The notes: generated by a model from the sequence alone, not told the origin. A stretch of DNA of 64,000 bases from Pseudoramibacter alactolyticus (GCF_050908235.1 NZ_CP194340.1); one strand, 5' to 3'; positions 43,457 through 53,029 are shown, counted from the first letter of the stretch. Program-made: numbers and translations.

Positions 43457-44927
43457 TTACTGCGCCTTCAGCTGGCGGAGAACGGCCGCCGTGATTTTAG
43501 CCACCGTTTCCTGATTGATGTCTTGATCTTTAACGATCCGGCATTTTTGATCTGCCAGCTTCGCTTCTGCTTTAATCTCCGACAGATCCCTAATGCCGTA
43601 GGCCACTTTGCGCACGTTGATGAGATTCTGCGGTCCGACATTTTCCGAGGTGGCACTGCCGCCAATGGCCCCGCAGCCCAAGGTCAGCGATGGCATCAGT
43701 CCTGTGGTCGCCCCGATGCCCCCTAAGGCGCTGGGCGTATTCACAATAATGCGTGACGCCGGCACCCGGGCGGCAAAATAATCGACAATGGCATCGTCCT
43801 CCGTGTGAATGCTGAAAGTATGCCCGGCGCCCTCGTAATACAGAATTTCCTGGGCCAGTTTGCAAACCGCACGATAGTCCTTTGCCGTATAAAAGGCGAG
43901 AATCGGGCAGAGCTTCTCGTTGGAATAGGGGTGGCCGATGCCGACGCCGTCTTCTTTAGCCACCAGCACCTTGGTTCCTTCCGGGATGCTCAAGCCGGCA
44001 AGTTCCGCGATTTTCTGCGCCGAACGCCCAACTATCATCGGATTCATCGTGCCGTTAGCCCGGAGAATAAAGCGGCCGAGCTGTTTGTATTCCTGATCGT
44101 CCAAAAAGTAAGCGCCTTGTTTGATCATCTCGCGCTGGACTTCCGCTGCTATGTCGTCGTCGCAGACCACCGATTGTTCCGAAGCGCAAATGGTGCCGTT
44201 GTCGAAAGTTTCCGAGGCCATAATTTGTGCTACCGACGCTTGAATATCCGCCGTTTTCTCGATATAACACGGCCCGTTTCCCGGCCCGACACCGATGGCC
44301 GGCGTTCCGGAAGAATACGCCGCACGGACCATCGCCGAGCCCCCCGTTGCCAAAATCATGGACACGATGGGATGCTTCATCAGGGTATCTGTCGCCTGCA
44401 TCGTGGGAATGGAAATGCACGACACCAGGTTTTCGTCACCGCCGGCTTCCGCAATGGCCTGGCGAATGACTTTAACCGTTTCTAAAATACAACGCAGGGC
44501 GTTGGGATGGGGCGAAAAGACAATCGCGTTCCCCGCTTTGATGGCAATTTCCGATTTATAAAGCACGGTAGAGGTCGGATTGGTGGATGGCACCAAACCA
44601 GCGATCACGCCGACGGGCACGCACCCGGCGTATCGGATCCCGGTCGATTTCTCCCATCATTTTGGCATCTTTGATATATTCATAAACGCCTCTGCTGGCG
44701 AAGATATTTTTAATAACTTTGTCGTCGACAACGCCAAACTCGGTGTCCTCATGAGCCATCTGAGCCAAACGGCGCGCGTTGCGCACCCCGGCTTCCGCGA
44801 TGCTTTTGACAATTTTATCAGCGGTTTGCTGATCCGTCGCCGCAAGCTTTTGCTGTGCCTGCTTGGCATTTTCTAACAGCTTGCGTACCTCCTGCACCGA
44901 CAACAGATCTTTATCGTATAATTGCAT
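43457..44927 (-). pseudogene. eutE: eutE, acetylating acetaldehyde dehydrogenase, with a frame break
   Basis: The N-terminal part (MQLYDKDLLSVQEVRKLLEN ... MMGEID) runs in one frame to about 44643. The remainder is in another frame from about GIRYAGCVPVGVIAGLVPST onward, with TSTVLYKSEIAIKAGNAIVF and the catalytic cysteine region FDNGTICASEQSVV. Together they make the usual EutE of about 490 residues, which converts acetaldehyde to acetyl-CoA inside the microcompartment. The break at 44639-44645 needs one base removed or two added. Both parts are well conserved, so a sequencing error is likely. Confidence 0.88.
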
Positions 44928-44951
44928 GGATTCTCCCTCGTGTTCTCAAAT

Positions 44952-45602
44952 TTAATCAATCGGCCGCTCCGCCACATATTCAACAGCGCGGGCGAAGGCG
45001 TCGCACGCGGATTTGCACGCCGATTGGCTGCCGGTGAGCAAAGCCCCGCCAAAGTTGGTCTCGGACGGCGGCGCATAAAGCTCGCAAAGCGAAACGTCGG
45101 CTGCTTTCATGGCCGCATCCACCGCATACATCGCCTCGAGCGGCGGCGCGATCAAATAGGCCAGGGCTTCTCCTTCCTGGATCCCGGCGCCGGCAGAAAG
45201 ATAGGAGCCGGTGCGCGAGATGCAGTGGGCATAATAAACGATACTGTCGTCCTCGTTGGCCGAGATAAAGTGCGCCACATTCTCGATCGTGTCGACGCAA
45301 GCGTCGAGTCCGCTTTTTACCTCCGCCGGATTCGGGCCGGCCAGAATGCCGATGATTTCTCCAGCCAGTTTGGTATTCGCGTTGTCCGCGCCGCCGTAAA
45401 AGCTTTTGGCATAAACCACTTCGACATCGGCCTTTTTCGTCGCTTCATCCAGTGCCGTATAGGTTACGTCGTCGCAATCCGCCGTGATAAGGGCGATGGC
45501 CTTCAGATGCTTCGGCAAGTTTAAAGAAGCCGCGAGGCCCGCGTCTACATTCGGAATAATTTTGGTAGCCAACACCTTAGTCTGTAAAATATCTCCCTTC
45601 AT
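44952..45602 (-). CDS. eutL: EutL, trimeric tandem-BMC shell protein
   Basis: 216 residues. DILQTKVLATKIIPNVDAGL at the start, AITADCDDVTYTALDEATKK-like LITADCDDVTYTALDEATKK, and VVYAKSFYGGADNANTKLAG are hallmarks of EutL, a circularly permuted two-domain BMC protein whose pore can open. The cysteines in SACKSACDAFARAVE are near the C-terminus. It directly follows eutC. Confidence 0.95.
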   Translation of the reverse strand: MKGDILQTKVLATKIIPNVDAGLAASLNLPKHLKAIALITADCDDVTYTALDEATKKADVEVVYAKSFYGGADNANTKLAGEIIGILAGPNPAEVKSGLDACVDTIENVAHFISANEDDSIVYYAHCISRTGSYLSAGAGIQEGEALAYLIAPPLEAMYAVDAAMKAADVSLCELYAPPSETNFGGALLTGSQSACKSACDAFARAVEYVAERPID

Positions 45603-45612
45603 CGGGCGCCTC

Positions 45613-46512
45613 CTATAGCTTTAAATCCGTGCCGCTCTTCTTCTGGTCGAGCATCATTTTTAAGACGTCCGCAATATGGGCGCCGGCTTCGGCCGGGTTC
45701 GTCCCTTCCCTGTGAATATTGGAAACGACATTGCGCCGCGCCTCGGGCATGTTCTTTTCTGCGTGATAAGCCATATAGGCCGACATGGACTGCGCGGTAA
45801 TGAGTCCCGGGCGTTCGCCGATGAGCACGCAAATGGCTTCCGGTTCCACGATTTCGGCAATCTCTTCCATAATGGCGACGCGGCCGTATTTCACGAAGAA
45901 CGGTGTGCCGACATCAATCCCCTGACTTTCAAGCCCCTGCACAATCGCCGGATAAACCTCGCCGGCATTCGCTTCGATGGCCGCTGAGCTCAGGCCATCC
46001 GCGATAACGATCTGCACTTTGGGATGTTTCTTGCATTTTTCGGCAATGGTTTTTTTCGCTTCTTCCGAAAGCTGCCGTCCCAGATCCGGCCGGGTCAAAT
46101 AAACGTCTTTATTTTCACAACGGGACTGCACGGTAAAAAATCCCAGTTGTTTTTCGATGAAATCCGCGTCGACATCGGTAAAAACGGCATCTTGCGCCGC
46201 GGAATGCGCCGCCCTGAACTGCAGTGTCGGTTCGGTTTTGTAGCGCGCGCCGGCCTTGCCAATGCCCAGCCGGCAGGGTGCTTTGCTTTTAATCGCCAGA
46301 TAAGCTTCGCCATTATGCGGATTTTCAATCAGGTATTGCTGCCGCAGATCCACAGCCGCCACATCCGGAATTTCTCCTTCTTCAACCGCTTCACAGCCCG
46401 TCGGTTGCACTTCCGTCACTTCCTGCAAAGGCGCTTCGTTTAAAACAGCTCCCAGATCCATTTCCTGAATAATTTGTTTGACAATATCCTTAACGGCACT
46501 TTCTTGAATCAC
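45613..46512 (-). CDS. eutC: Ethanolamine ammonia-lyase small subunit
   Basis: 299 residues. ARYKTEPTLQFRAAHSAAQD, VQIVIADGLSSAAIEAN and VCVLIGERPGL-like ICVLIGERPGLITAQSMSAY are the EutC signatures. It forms the AdoCbl-dependent lyase with EutB, splitting ethanolamine into acetaldehyde and ammonia. The N-terminal 100 residues carry the likely encapsulation region. It starts 12 bp after eutB. Confidence 0.96.
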   Translation of the reverse strand: MIQESAVKDIVKQIIQEMDLGAVLNEAPLQEVTEVQPTGCEAVEEGEIPDVAAVDLRQQYLIENPHNGEAYLAIKSKAPCRLGIGKAGARYKTEPTLQFRAAHSAAQDAVFTDVDADFIEKQLGFFTVQSRCENKDVYLTRPDLGRQLSEEAKKTIAEKCKKHPKVQIVIADGLSSAAIEANAGEVYPAIVQGLESQGIDVGTPFFVKYGRVAIMEEIAEIVEPEAICVLIGERPGLITAQSMSAYMAYHAEKNMPEARRNVVSNIHREGTNPAEAGAHIADVLKMMLDQKKSGTDLKL

Positions 46513-46524
46513 AATTTCACCCCC

Positions 46525-47892
46525 TTATTCACAAAAGACGGATGCATCGCCGGCCAGCGCGGTCAGCTTGCCGTCTTTGCTAAAGCCCATCTTTTCCATC
46601 CAGGCGTCAAACGCCGGCACCGGCCGCAGCCCAAAGGCTTCGCGCAGCGCCGGCGTATCGTGATAGCCCGTGCATTGGTACATCAGCATGCAGTCATCCC
46701 CCTGGGGAACGCCCATCACGTAATTACAGCCCGCCGCCACGAGCAATGCTGCCAGGTTTTCAATGTCGTTTTGATCCGCCTTCATATGATTCGTATAGCA
46801 GGCGTCGCAGCCCATGGGAATGCCCGAAAGCTTGCCCATAAAATGATCTTCAAGACCGGCACGGGTAACCTGCTTTGAATCGTAAAGGTATTCCGGTCCG
46901 ATGAATCCCACCACCGTATTCACAAGAAATGGGGCATAGTGTCTGGCCAGACCATAACAGCGTGCTTCCATCGTCAGCTGATCCCAGCCGTTGTTGGCTT
47001 CGGCCGAAAGCTCGGATCCCTGCCCGGTTTCAAAATACATGAAATTGGGGCCGACGCTTTCCCCCTGAACGCGCATCAGGTCCCGGCCGTCCTGGAGCAT
47101 TTGTATCGTTACGCCAAAAGCCTCATTCCCTTTTTGAGAGCCGGCAATGGATTGGAAAAGCAAATCCACAGGCGCATGCAGCTTTTCAATCGCGCCCATT
47201 TGCGTTTGAATATGCGCAAGCACGGAGCATTGGGTCGGAATTTTCCATTTTTCTTTAAACTCGTGAAACGCCTTCATAATGCGGGCGATATTTTCCATAG
47301 AATCATCCACCGGGTTCAGGCCGAGCACCGCATCGCCGACCCCGTAGCTGAAGCCTTCCATCGTCGACGCCATAATGCCGTCGATGTCGTCCGTGGTGTG
47401 GTTGGGCTGCAGTCTTGCCGAAAAGGTTCCCGGCAGCCCGATCGTGGTATTGCAATGGGCCGTGATCCGGATCTTCTTCGCAGCGTAAATCAAGTCGAGG
47501 TTCCCCATAAGCTTGGTCACCGCCGAAATCATTTCGCTGGTCAGCCCCCGGGACGCCCGGCGGATCATGTCTCCTGTCGTGTGCTGATCGAGCAGCCACT
47601 CCCGGAATTCCATGACGCTCATGTGCTTGAATTCGCTATAGATGCGCTCGTTGATATCATCCTGAATAATGCGCGTCACCTCGTCCTCTTCGTAGGGGAC
47701 GGCTGGATAATTGCGCAAATCCTCCAGTGTCAAATGGGAAAGCACGACTTTAGCCGCAACGCGTTCTTCAGCCGAGTCAGCCGCAATCCCTGCCAATTTG
47801 TCTCCGGATTTTTCTTCATTGGCCTTGGCCATGACCTCCCGGATGGAACCAAACTGATAATGGTGTCCGAATAACTTCGTTTTTAAAATCAT
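46525..47892 (-). CDS. eutB: Ethanolamine ammonia-lyase large subunit
   Basis: 455 residues, a TIM-barrel enzyme. The opening LKTKLFGHHYQFGSIREVMA, the block VAAKVVLSHLTLEDLRNYPA and GFSYGVGDAVLGLNPVDDSM are conserved; SKQVTRAGLEDHFMGKLSGI and GCNYVMGVPQGDDCMLMYQC lie in the C-terminal part. The frame is intact over the full length. Catalysis is in the microcompartment lumen. Confidence 0.97.
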   Translation of the reverse strand: MILKTKLFGHHYQFGSIREVMAKANEEKSGDKLAGIAADSAEERVAAKVVLSHLTLEDLRNYPAVPYEEDEVTRIIQDDINERIYSEFKHMSVMEFREWLLDQHTTGDMIRRASRGLTSEMISAVTKLMGNLDLIYAAKKIRITAHCNTTIGLPGTFSARLQPNHTTDDIDGIMASTMEGFSYGVGDAVLGLNPVDDSMENIARIMKAFHEFKEKWKIPTQCSVLAHIQTQMGAIEKLHAPVDLLFQSIAGSQKGNEAFGVTIQMLQDGRDLMRVQGESVGPNFMYFETGQGSELSAEANNGWDQLTMEARCYGLARHYAPFLVNTVVGFIGPEYLYDSKQVTRAGLEDHFMGKLSGIPMGCDACYTNHMKADQNDIENLAALLVAAGCNYVMGVPQGDDCMLMYQCTGYHDTPALREAFGLRPVPAFDAWMEKMGFSKDGKLTALAGDASVFCE

Positions 47893-47920
47893 TTTTCCTC
47901 CTCAAAACATCTCTTTGATT

Positions 47921-49372
47921 TTAAGTATTAAAAATAATGGTTTTGACGATCACCGGGCAGACCCGTCCCCCAGCCACCGGTTCCCCGATATCGATATAAT
48001 CGCCGTCCGCGGTATAAATCCCGTCCAACGAGATGATCGGCTTATCGGCCCTGACTCGAAGCGCCATCGCATTGCCAAGTGCCTTCCCAATGTCATTTTC
48101 CACAATGACAATGAGGGGAGAAGGCCCTTCGATAACGGCTTTCGCGCCATTGACAATGGCTTCGGCCAACGTCTGAATCGCGGCGAAGGTCGAAAAGGCC
48201 GTCCCCAACAGCCCAATAGCTACAGGGCTTTCACCATCTCCGAACAGCGACAGCTTGTTACGGATGGTCTCCGTGATCTTTTTGGGGTCTGTTGCTTCCT
48301 CCTCTCCAATTTTTAAGACTGGTATATTTTTGATGGGCAGCGTATTTGCTTCGTAATGAATCGTACTGCCGCTGACATTCACTGTATGGCTGCCGGCGCC
48401 GACCACTGTCGCCCGAATCGTCTCCCGGGCTTCACAAACCGGCGTTTCGCTTTTTTCAAACCGATGCTTCAGTGCCTTTGCCAGCAGGACGCCGATATCT
48501 CCATAAAGAAAGGGGTCTAACGCTTCACCGGCATTAAGCCTACGCATGTTCTCCGCCACGCCTCCCGAAAGGGTCAATGCATCCATGTGGAGCACCTGAG
48601 GCAGCGGCGCCCCGTCATTCGTGTAAAGGCTGCCATGATTCGGCGTGCGAGTCTGACGGTTAATCGCTTGAAACAAGTGATCGGCCATGATTTCGCAAAG
48701 CCTTTCGAGCTGCTGCAGATCTGCCGGCTCCCCAACGTGTAAAGGAATGCCCCGGCGTTCGGCCAACGCGGCAATTTTGGAAAAGACAGCTGTGATTCGG
48801 CCGCCTTCAACCCGCACCAAACGCCCACCGATATCCAAACAAGTCGTTCCGATCAGTTTTCCTCGGTCAAACACGGCGATATTGCTCGTCCCGCCGCCAA
48901 TGTCGATATTGGCCATCACCTTTCGCTTTTTTCGAGAAAGGTTATCCGTCCCGGCACCCTTTGCCGAAAGCACGGATTCCAGACTTGGTCCCGCGGTTGC
49001 AACCACAAAATTGCCGGCCATATCGCTCAATGCCTGGAGCACGATGTCTGCGTTCTCCTTGCGCGCCGAATCCCCGGTGATAATGACCGCGCCCGTTTGC
49101 AAATCCGCCGGCGCCACGCCCGCTTTCGCATATTCTTTTCGCAGGATTTTTTCGATGGCCTCGGTATCGATCAACGCATCCCCTATGAGCGGCGTAAAGT
49201 AAATGGGCGACCTATAAACCACCCGCTTGTCGACAATGTGGATGCGCGGCACAACATAACTGCCCGCCGTATTGCAAATAGTCAGTTCACTGAAGATCAT
49301 CTGCGTGGTCGATGTGCCGATATCAATGCCAACACTTTTGATCTTTTCTTCCATACTCATCTTTGTTAACAT
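47921..49372 (-). CDS. eutA: Ethanolamine ammonia-lyase reactivase EutA
   Basis: 483 residues with an actin/hexokinase-like ATPase start (SVGIDIGTSTTQMIFSELTI) and VMANIDIGGGTSNIAVFDRG in the middle. EutA exchanges damaged cobalamin in EutBC using ATP. The first ATG (49370-49372) has the AGGG touching it, so a start at the fifth codon (MSMEEKIKSV) is also plausible. It lies immediately after the antitermination hairpins. Confidence 0.94.
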   Translation of the reverse strand: MLTKMSMEEKIKSVGIDIGTSTTQMIFSELTICNTAGSYVVPRIHIVDKRVVYRSPIYFTPLIGDALIDTEAIEKILRKEYAKAGVAPADLQTGAVIITGDSARKENADIVLQALSDMAGNFVVATAGPSLESVLSAKGAGTDNLSRKKRKVMANIDIGGGTSNIAVFDRGKLIGTTCLDIGGRLVRVEGGRITAVFSKIAALAERRGIPLHVGEPADLQQLERLCEIMADHLFQAINRQTRTPNHGSLYTNDGAPLPQVLHMDALTLSGGVAENMRRLNAGEALDPFLYGDIGVLLAKALKHRFEKSETPVCEARETIRATVVGAGSHTVNVSGSTIHYEANTLPIKNIPVLKIGEEEATDPKKITETIRNKLSLFGDGESPVAIGLLGTAFSTFAAIQTLAEAIVNGAKAVIEGPSPLIVIVENDIGKALGNAMALRVRADKPIISLDGIYTADGDYIDIGEPVAGGRVCPVIVKTIIFNT

Positions 49373-49432
49373 CCCTGCTTTCTTTTTGCTTTGCTATCAT
49401 GAAACTTCCCTCTGGCAGCGCTGCAAGGCAAC

Positions 49433-49475
49433 AAAAAAATCCGGGATACGAAAAATAACCTTTCGTTTCCCGGAC
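49433..49475 (-). terminator. Conditional terminator before eutA
   Basis: On the minus strand TCCGGGA and ACGAAA pair with TTTCGT and TCCCGGA around a short loop and run into TTTTTTT. The 5' arm shares its first bases with hairpin P2 (49470-49488), so the two structures exclude each other. Confidence 0.85.
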
Positions 49476-49488
49476 TGCATCGTCTCGG
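49470..49488 (-). promoter_or_regulatory. Hairpin P2 of the proposed EutV antitermination site
   Basis: CCG-A-GAC [GATGCA] GTC-CGG on the minus strand: a six-base loop with G at position 4, closed by a C-G pair. Its 3' arm overlaps the terminator's 5' arm. Confidence 0.7.
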
Positions 49489-49493
49489 ATTCT

Positions 49494-49519
49494 CAGTCGA
49501 TGCTGCACCGCATCGGCTG
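49494..49519 (-). promoter_or_regulatory. Hairpin P1 of the proposed EutV antitermination site
   Basis: CAG-C-CGATGC [GGTGCA] GCATCG-A-CTG on the minus strand: the same kind of six-base loop as P2, six bases away from it. The published ANTAR target is two hairpins with A1 and G4 in the loop; here position 1 is G in both. Confidence 0.7.
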
Positions 49520-49531
49520 ATTTGGTTGTAT

Positions 49532-50949
49532 TTAGATTTTTGTTTCTTCCGTTGTCTCTATCGGCCAGCAAATAGCGGTTCGCGTTCCCGTTTCATCAGA
49601 ATCAACCTGCACCTGACCGTGCAATTTATCTGAAATAATTGAACTGACGATGGATATGCCAAGACTGTCCTTATGCGGCTGATTGACATCGTAGCCGCAT
49701 CCATCATCACAAATGTTCAGACCACAAATGGTCTGATCACAGACGATGGTGATTTTAATTTTCCCGTGACTCCTGCCGACAAAAGCGTGTTTAACCGAAT
49801 TCTGCAGAATTTCATTAACCACAAGTGCGATATTTGTCGCCTTGTCTGATCTCAATTCAAAATCGTCACCTTCAATTTCAATCTTTAGCTCCAACTCCGG
49901 ATCCACCGCGTTGAGAATATTCTGCCGAATGCTTTGAAGCACCCGTTTGATCTTAACATCGTTCAAACCACTTTTAGACAAAAGTTCATGGGTCGCCGCA
50001 ATGGACATGATTCGCAATTCACATTTTTTCAGTGCTTCTCGGGTCTGCGTATTCCGGCTGCGTCTTCCCTGCAAATGCAAAATGGAGGCGACCATCTGGA
50101 GATTGTTTTTAACGCGATGGTGAATCTCCTGCATCGCAAGCGTTTTATAAGCCAGTTCACGCTCTTGTTCTTTTTCTGTTGTCACGTCTTTAATAAGAAC
50201 CGCCGCCTCCCCCCTCTTTCAAGGTTCAAATGAATATGGCGGATAATGAAATACTTATTGCTGATCTCTACCTCTTGGCTGGTAACTTTTTCCGATGTCG
50301 ACGGATCCCAATTCACCAGACAAAAATCGCGATAGCTTTGTCCCGTCAAATGTTCACCAAATCCAAAACTCCGATAAATATCAGCCGCATATTGATTACA
50401 AAAGCGAATTCTTCCCTTTTCATCGACAATGAGCAATCCTTCTTCAATGTATTTTGTTAGATAAAGGGAATCTTTATAGCCGGCAAATGATGCCGGTTCT
50501 GCCTGCGGGATAAATTGATCCAAACCATCAAAGCCTAATACGTTTTCGGATTCCATTGATTTTTGAAAGCGCTGTTCTTGTATCAGCACCCCGATGAGCC
50601 GCGACTGGTTGTAAATCGGTTCGACTGACTGAACCACCGGATTCCCTTCCTGGGTAACTCCTCTCATCTTGCGCGTCGCCATTCCGGTTTTAAAAGTGAG
50701 GTCAACCCCGGGTTCATCCTTCGCCAAAGCATATTGTCCCACTACGGTCGAAGAATAAGCACTTGGCGCCGTCTCCGGTACCGCCATGGCCACTACTAAA
50801 ACGCTATGATCTTTCGTTAAACAGTCAATAAAGACGTCGCATTCCGTCATGTTCGCAATGGACTGCAATAAATTCTCAACGGAAACCAGCAGTTTAATAT
50901 CATCATTTGTCAATGTCGTATGCCGGCGCAACAGTGATTCCAATTTCAT
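49532..50949 (-). pseudogene. eutW: eutW sensor histidine kinase, with a one-base frame break
   Basis: The N-terminal part (50182-50949) has a PdtaS-type sensor domain with NLLQSIANMTECDVFI and a PAS-like region EGLLIVDEKGRIRFCNQYAA. The C-terminal part (49532-50185, other frame) has the phosphorylatable histidine in QEIHHRVKNNLQMVASIL and an ATPase domain with VVNEILQNSVKHAF and NICDDGCGYD. The break is in a run of six G (minus strand; C6 at 50209-50214). Seven would join them as LERGGEAAVLIKDV and give 472 residues, the usual EutW size. EutW senses ethanolamine and phosphorylates EutV. Confidence 0.85.
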
Positions 50950-50950
50950 A

Positions 50951-51538
50951 TCAGATCGACACCCGCTGCAAAATTACTGAGGCCACCTGTTCCATAGGAA
51001 CATTCTTTTCGCGACTCAATTGTCTAATGATATGATATGCTTTATCTTCTGAGCATTTTCCTTTATCCATTAAATATCCTTTGGCTCGTTCAATTTGAAT
51101 CCGATGTTTCAGACGATTTTCCACCTTCTGAATTTTCCGATTCAACTGTTTAATTTCCTGACTTCGTCGCAGGGCAATTTCTATCGCCGGCATCAGATCC
51201 CCTTCTGAAATGGGTTTTACCAAATATCCCCAAACACCGTTTTGTTTGGCTTGCTCTACATAATTAAGCGATGTAAATGCTGTCAGCATAATAATGGCAT
51301 CGGCAAGGTGCCCTTCATTAATGACCTTGGCCGCCTCCAAGCCGCCTACAATCGGCATTTTGATATCGAGAAAAACCAAATCTGGATGTGTCTTCCGACA
51401 AATTTCAATGGCATCAAAACCGTCCGGCGCTTCACCGACCACTTCGTAGCCCTGATCCTCCAGCATTTCCCGTAAATCCATCCGTAAAATTGGTTCGTCA
51501 TCCGCGATAACAAGCGATGCCTTTTTTAATCGATCCAT
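50951..51538 (-). CDS. eutV: EutV, response regulator with ANTAR RNA-binding domain
   Basis: 195 residues from MDRLKKASLVIADDEPILRM. A receiver domain comes first: acidic DDEP, phospho-aspartate in LVFLDIKMPIVGG and Thr/Lys in the later strand. The C-terminal 60 residues are the ANTAR domain (HRIQIERAKGYLMDKG..., then KAYHIIRQLSREKN). Phosphorylated EutV binds hairpins in mRNA leaders to block terminators. The start ATG at 51536-51538 has AGGGGA upstream; a longer upstream frame crosses the attenuator and is not used. Confidence 0.96.
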   Translation of the reverse strand: MDRLKKASLVIADDEPILRMDLREMLEDQGYEVVGEAPDGFDAIEICRKTHPDLVFLDIKMPIVGGLEAAKVINEGHLADAIIMLTAFTSLNYVEQAKQNGVWGYLVKPISEGDLMPAIEIALRRSQEIKQLNRKIQKVENRLKHRIQIERAKGYLMDKGKCSEDKAYHIIRQLSREKNVPMEQVASVILQRVSI

Positions 51539-51596
51539 GACTTTTCCCCTTTTGTTTTTGCTTTTGTAGCAAGCAAATCCATCTTTAAACTTTAGC

Positions 51597-51654
51597 AAAA
51601 AAGCCCTTTCAAGTTGCATTACAGCAGTATCGCTGTAAATCATTTGAAAGGGCT
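51597..51654 (-). terminator. Attenuator in the eutV leader
   Basis: On the minus strand AGCCCTTTCAA pairs with TTGAAAGGGCT and is followed by TTTTTT; inside is a second stem TTACAGC/GCTGTAA (51619-51638) with the loop GATACT. No minus-strand gene lies upstream that it could terminate, so it should act on the eutV transcript itself, starting about 90 nt upstream. Confidence 0.8.
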
Positions 51655-51751
51655 ACATCACTCAATCATTTATTTAATTGTCATCTTTCGCAAATCGCCG
51701 CAACGTCTGTATTGTTATTTTCATATGTTAGGTCTGTAATTTACATGTAAT

Positions 51752-51780
51752 AGTTTACCATCTCTCTCTTTTCTTGTCAA
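51752..51780 (-). promoter_or_regulatory. Promoter of eutVW
   Basis: TTGACA (51775-51780) and TAAACT (51752-51757) on the minus strand are 17 bp apart. Transcription from here would have a leader of about 200 nt holding the attenuator. Confidence 0.65.
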
Positions 51781-51905
51781 CCATTTTTCTGAAGATTATC
51801 AGCGCTTATTTGCAACTTTTTGAGATGCATATCCCTATATCTATGCTAAACTAAAATCGTTCTTAATTGTACCGACCGCACGCATTCACAATCAAGGAAA
51901 TTAAC

Positions 51906-52999
51906 ATGTCCACCGTCTCCCGTACTTCTGAAATTTTTGACGCGCCTGAGCGCGCTTCCATCGCCAAAGCACTCCTTACCTGGTTTGCCGAAAACAAGCG
52001 CAACCTGCCCTTCCGCCATGCCGACGGGCAGGGCCGCAAAGATCCTTATGCCATCTGGATCTCCGAGATCATGGCCCAGCAAACACAGATTGACACCCTG
52101 CTTCCCTATTACGAGCGTTTTATCCATCAATTTCCAGATGTCGCGGCTTTAGCCGCCGCCGAAGAAGATGCTGTGCTCAAAACCTGGGAGGGCCTGGGCT
52201 ATTATTCCCGGGCGCGCAACCTGCGCAAGGCTGCCCAGACCATCCAAAGCAATTTTAACGGCCGTTTCCCGGCGGCCTACGCCGATATTCTCTCCCTTCC
52301 CGGCATCGGGCCCTACACCGCCGGCGCCATCGCGTCCATCGCCTTCGACTTGCCGGTTGCCGCGGTGGACGGCAACGTTATGCGGGTCATCACCCGACTG
52401 GCCGACTGGTCCATCGACATCGCGGGCAGCGACGCCAAAAGAGAATCGGCGCCGTCGTCACGGATTTAATGCCCGAAGAAGCCCCCGGCGACTTTAATGA
52501 AGCCCTGATGGAGCTCGGCGCGCTGGTGTGCACGCCAAATGCCCCTGCCTGCCTGCTCTGCCCCTGGCGCGATCATTGCCGGGCACTGGCGGCCGGCCGC
52601 ACCGAATCCCTGCCCGTTAAAACCAAAAGAGTCCGCCACCGCATCCTCAATGTGGCCGTAGGCCTCGTCACCGATAGGCGCGGCCGCCTGTTGATTGAAA
52701 AACGCCCGGCGAAAGGCCTTCTCGCCGGGCTGTGGGGCCTGCCCATTGTCGAAGCGAATGACAACGCCGCCCCCCTGGACGCCGCTCTCAGCGCGCAGCT
52801 GAACCGGCCGATGCAGGGGCATTATCTCGGCGAGGCCAAGCACGTCTTCACCCACCGCACCTGGCGCATGCGCGTTTATCGCTACACGGTCGGCGCCTTC
52901 CCCGACGGCTGCGTCGCCGCCGACCGCAACGCCTTGCACCGAACCTACGCCCTGCCCACGGCCTTTTCCAAACTGCTGCCGCTGCTCGAACAATCGTGA
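51906..52999 (+). pseudogene. mutY: mutY adenine DNA glycosylase, with a one-base frame break
   Basis: The first half starts at MSTVSRTSEIFDAPERASIA and includes the catalytic Glu region WISEIMAQQTQIDTLL, the helix-hairpin-helix LPGIGPYTAGAIASIA and the catalytic Asp in VDGNVMRV. The second half, in another frame from about DLMPEEAPGDFNEALMELGA, carries the four-cysteine Fe-S loop (C-X6-C-X2-C-X5-C, CTPNAPACLLC...C) and a NUDIX-like C-terminal domain. The break at 52437-52445 is one missing base (AAATC rather than AATC restores it). MutY removes A opposite 8-oxoG. AAGGAA precedes the ATG. Confidence 0.9.
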
Positions 53000-53006
53000 C
53001 ATCGCG

Positions 53007-53029
53007 CGCCCGCTGAGCGGGCGTTTTTT
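53007..53029 (+). terminator. Intrinsic terminator after mutY
   Basis: CGCCCGC and GCGGGCG with a three-base loop, followed by six T. Confidence 0.85.

Larger units (their letters stand above)
51539..51905. other. Intergenic region between divergent eutV and mutY
   Basis: About 367 bp without a gene. It holds the eutV promoter (51752-51780) and attenuator (51597-51654) on the minus strand. The part nearest mutY is AT-rich, with TTGAGA and TATGCT spaced 16 bp as a possible weak promoter for mutY. Confidence 0.6.

Noticed and set aside
45599..45832. Small minus-strand frame overlapping eutC
   Set aside because: It is a shadow of eutC in another frame.
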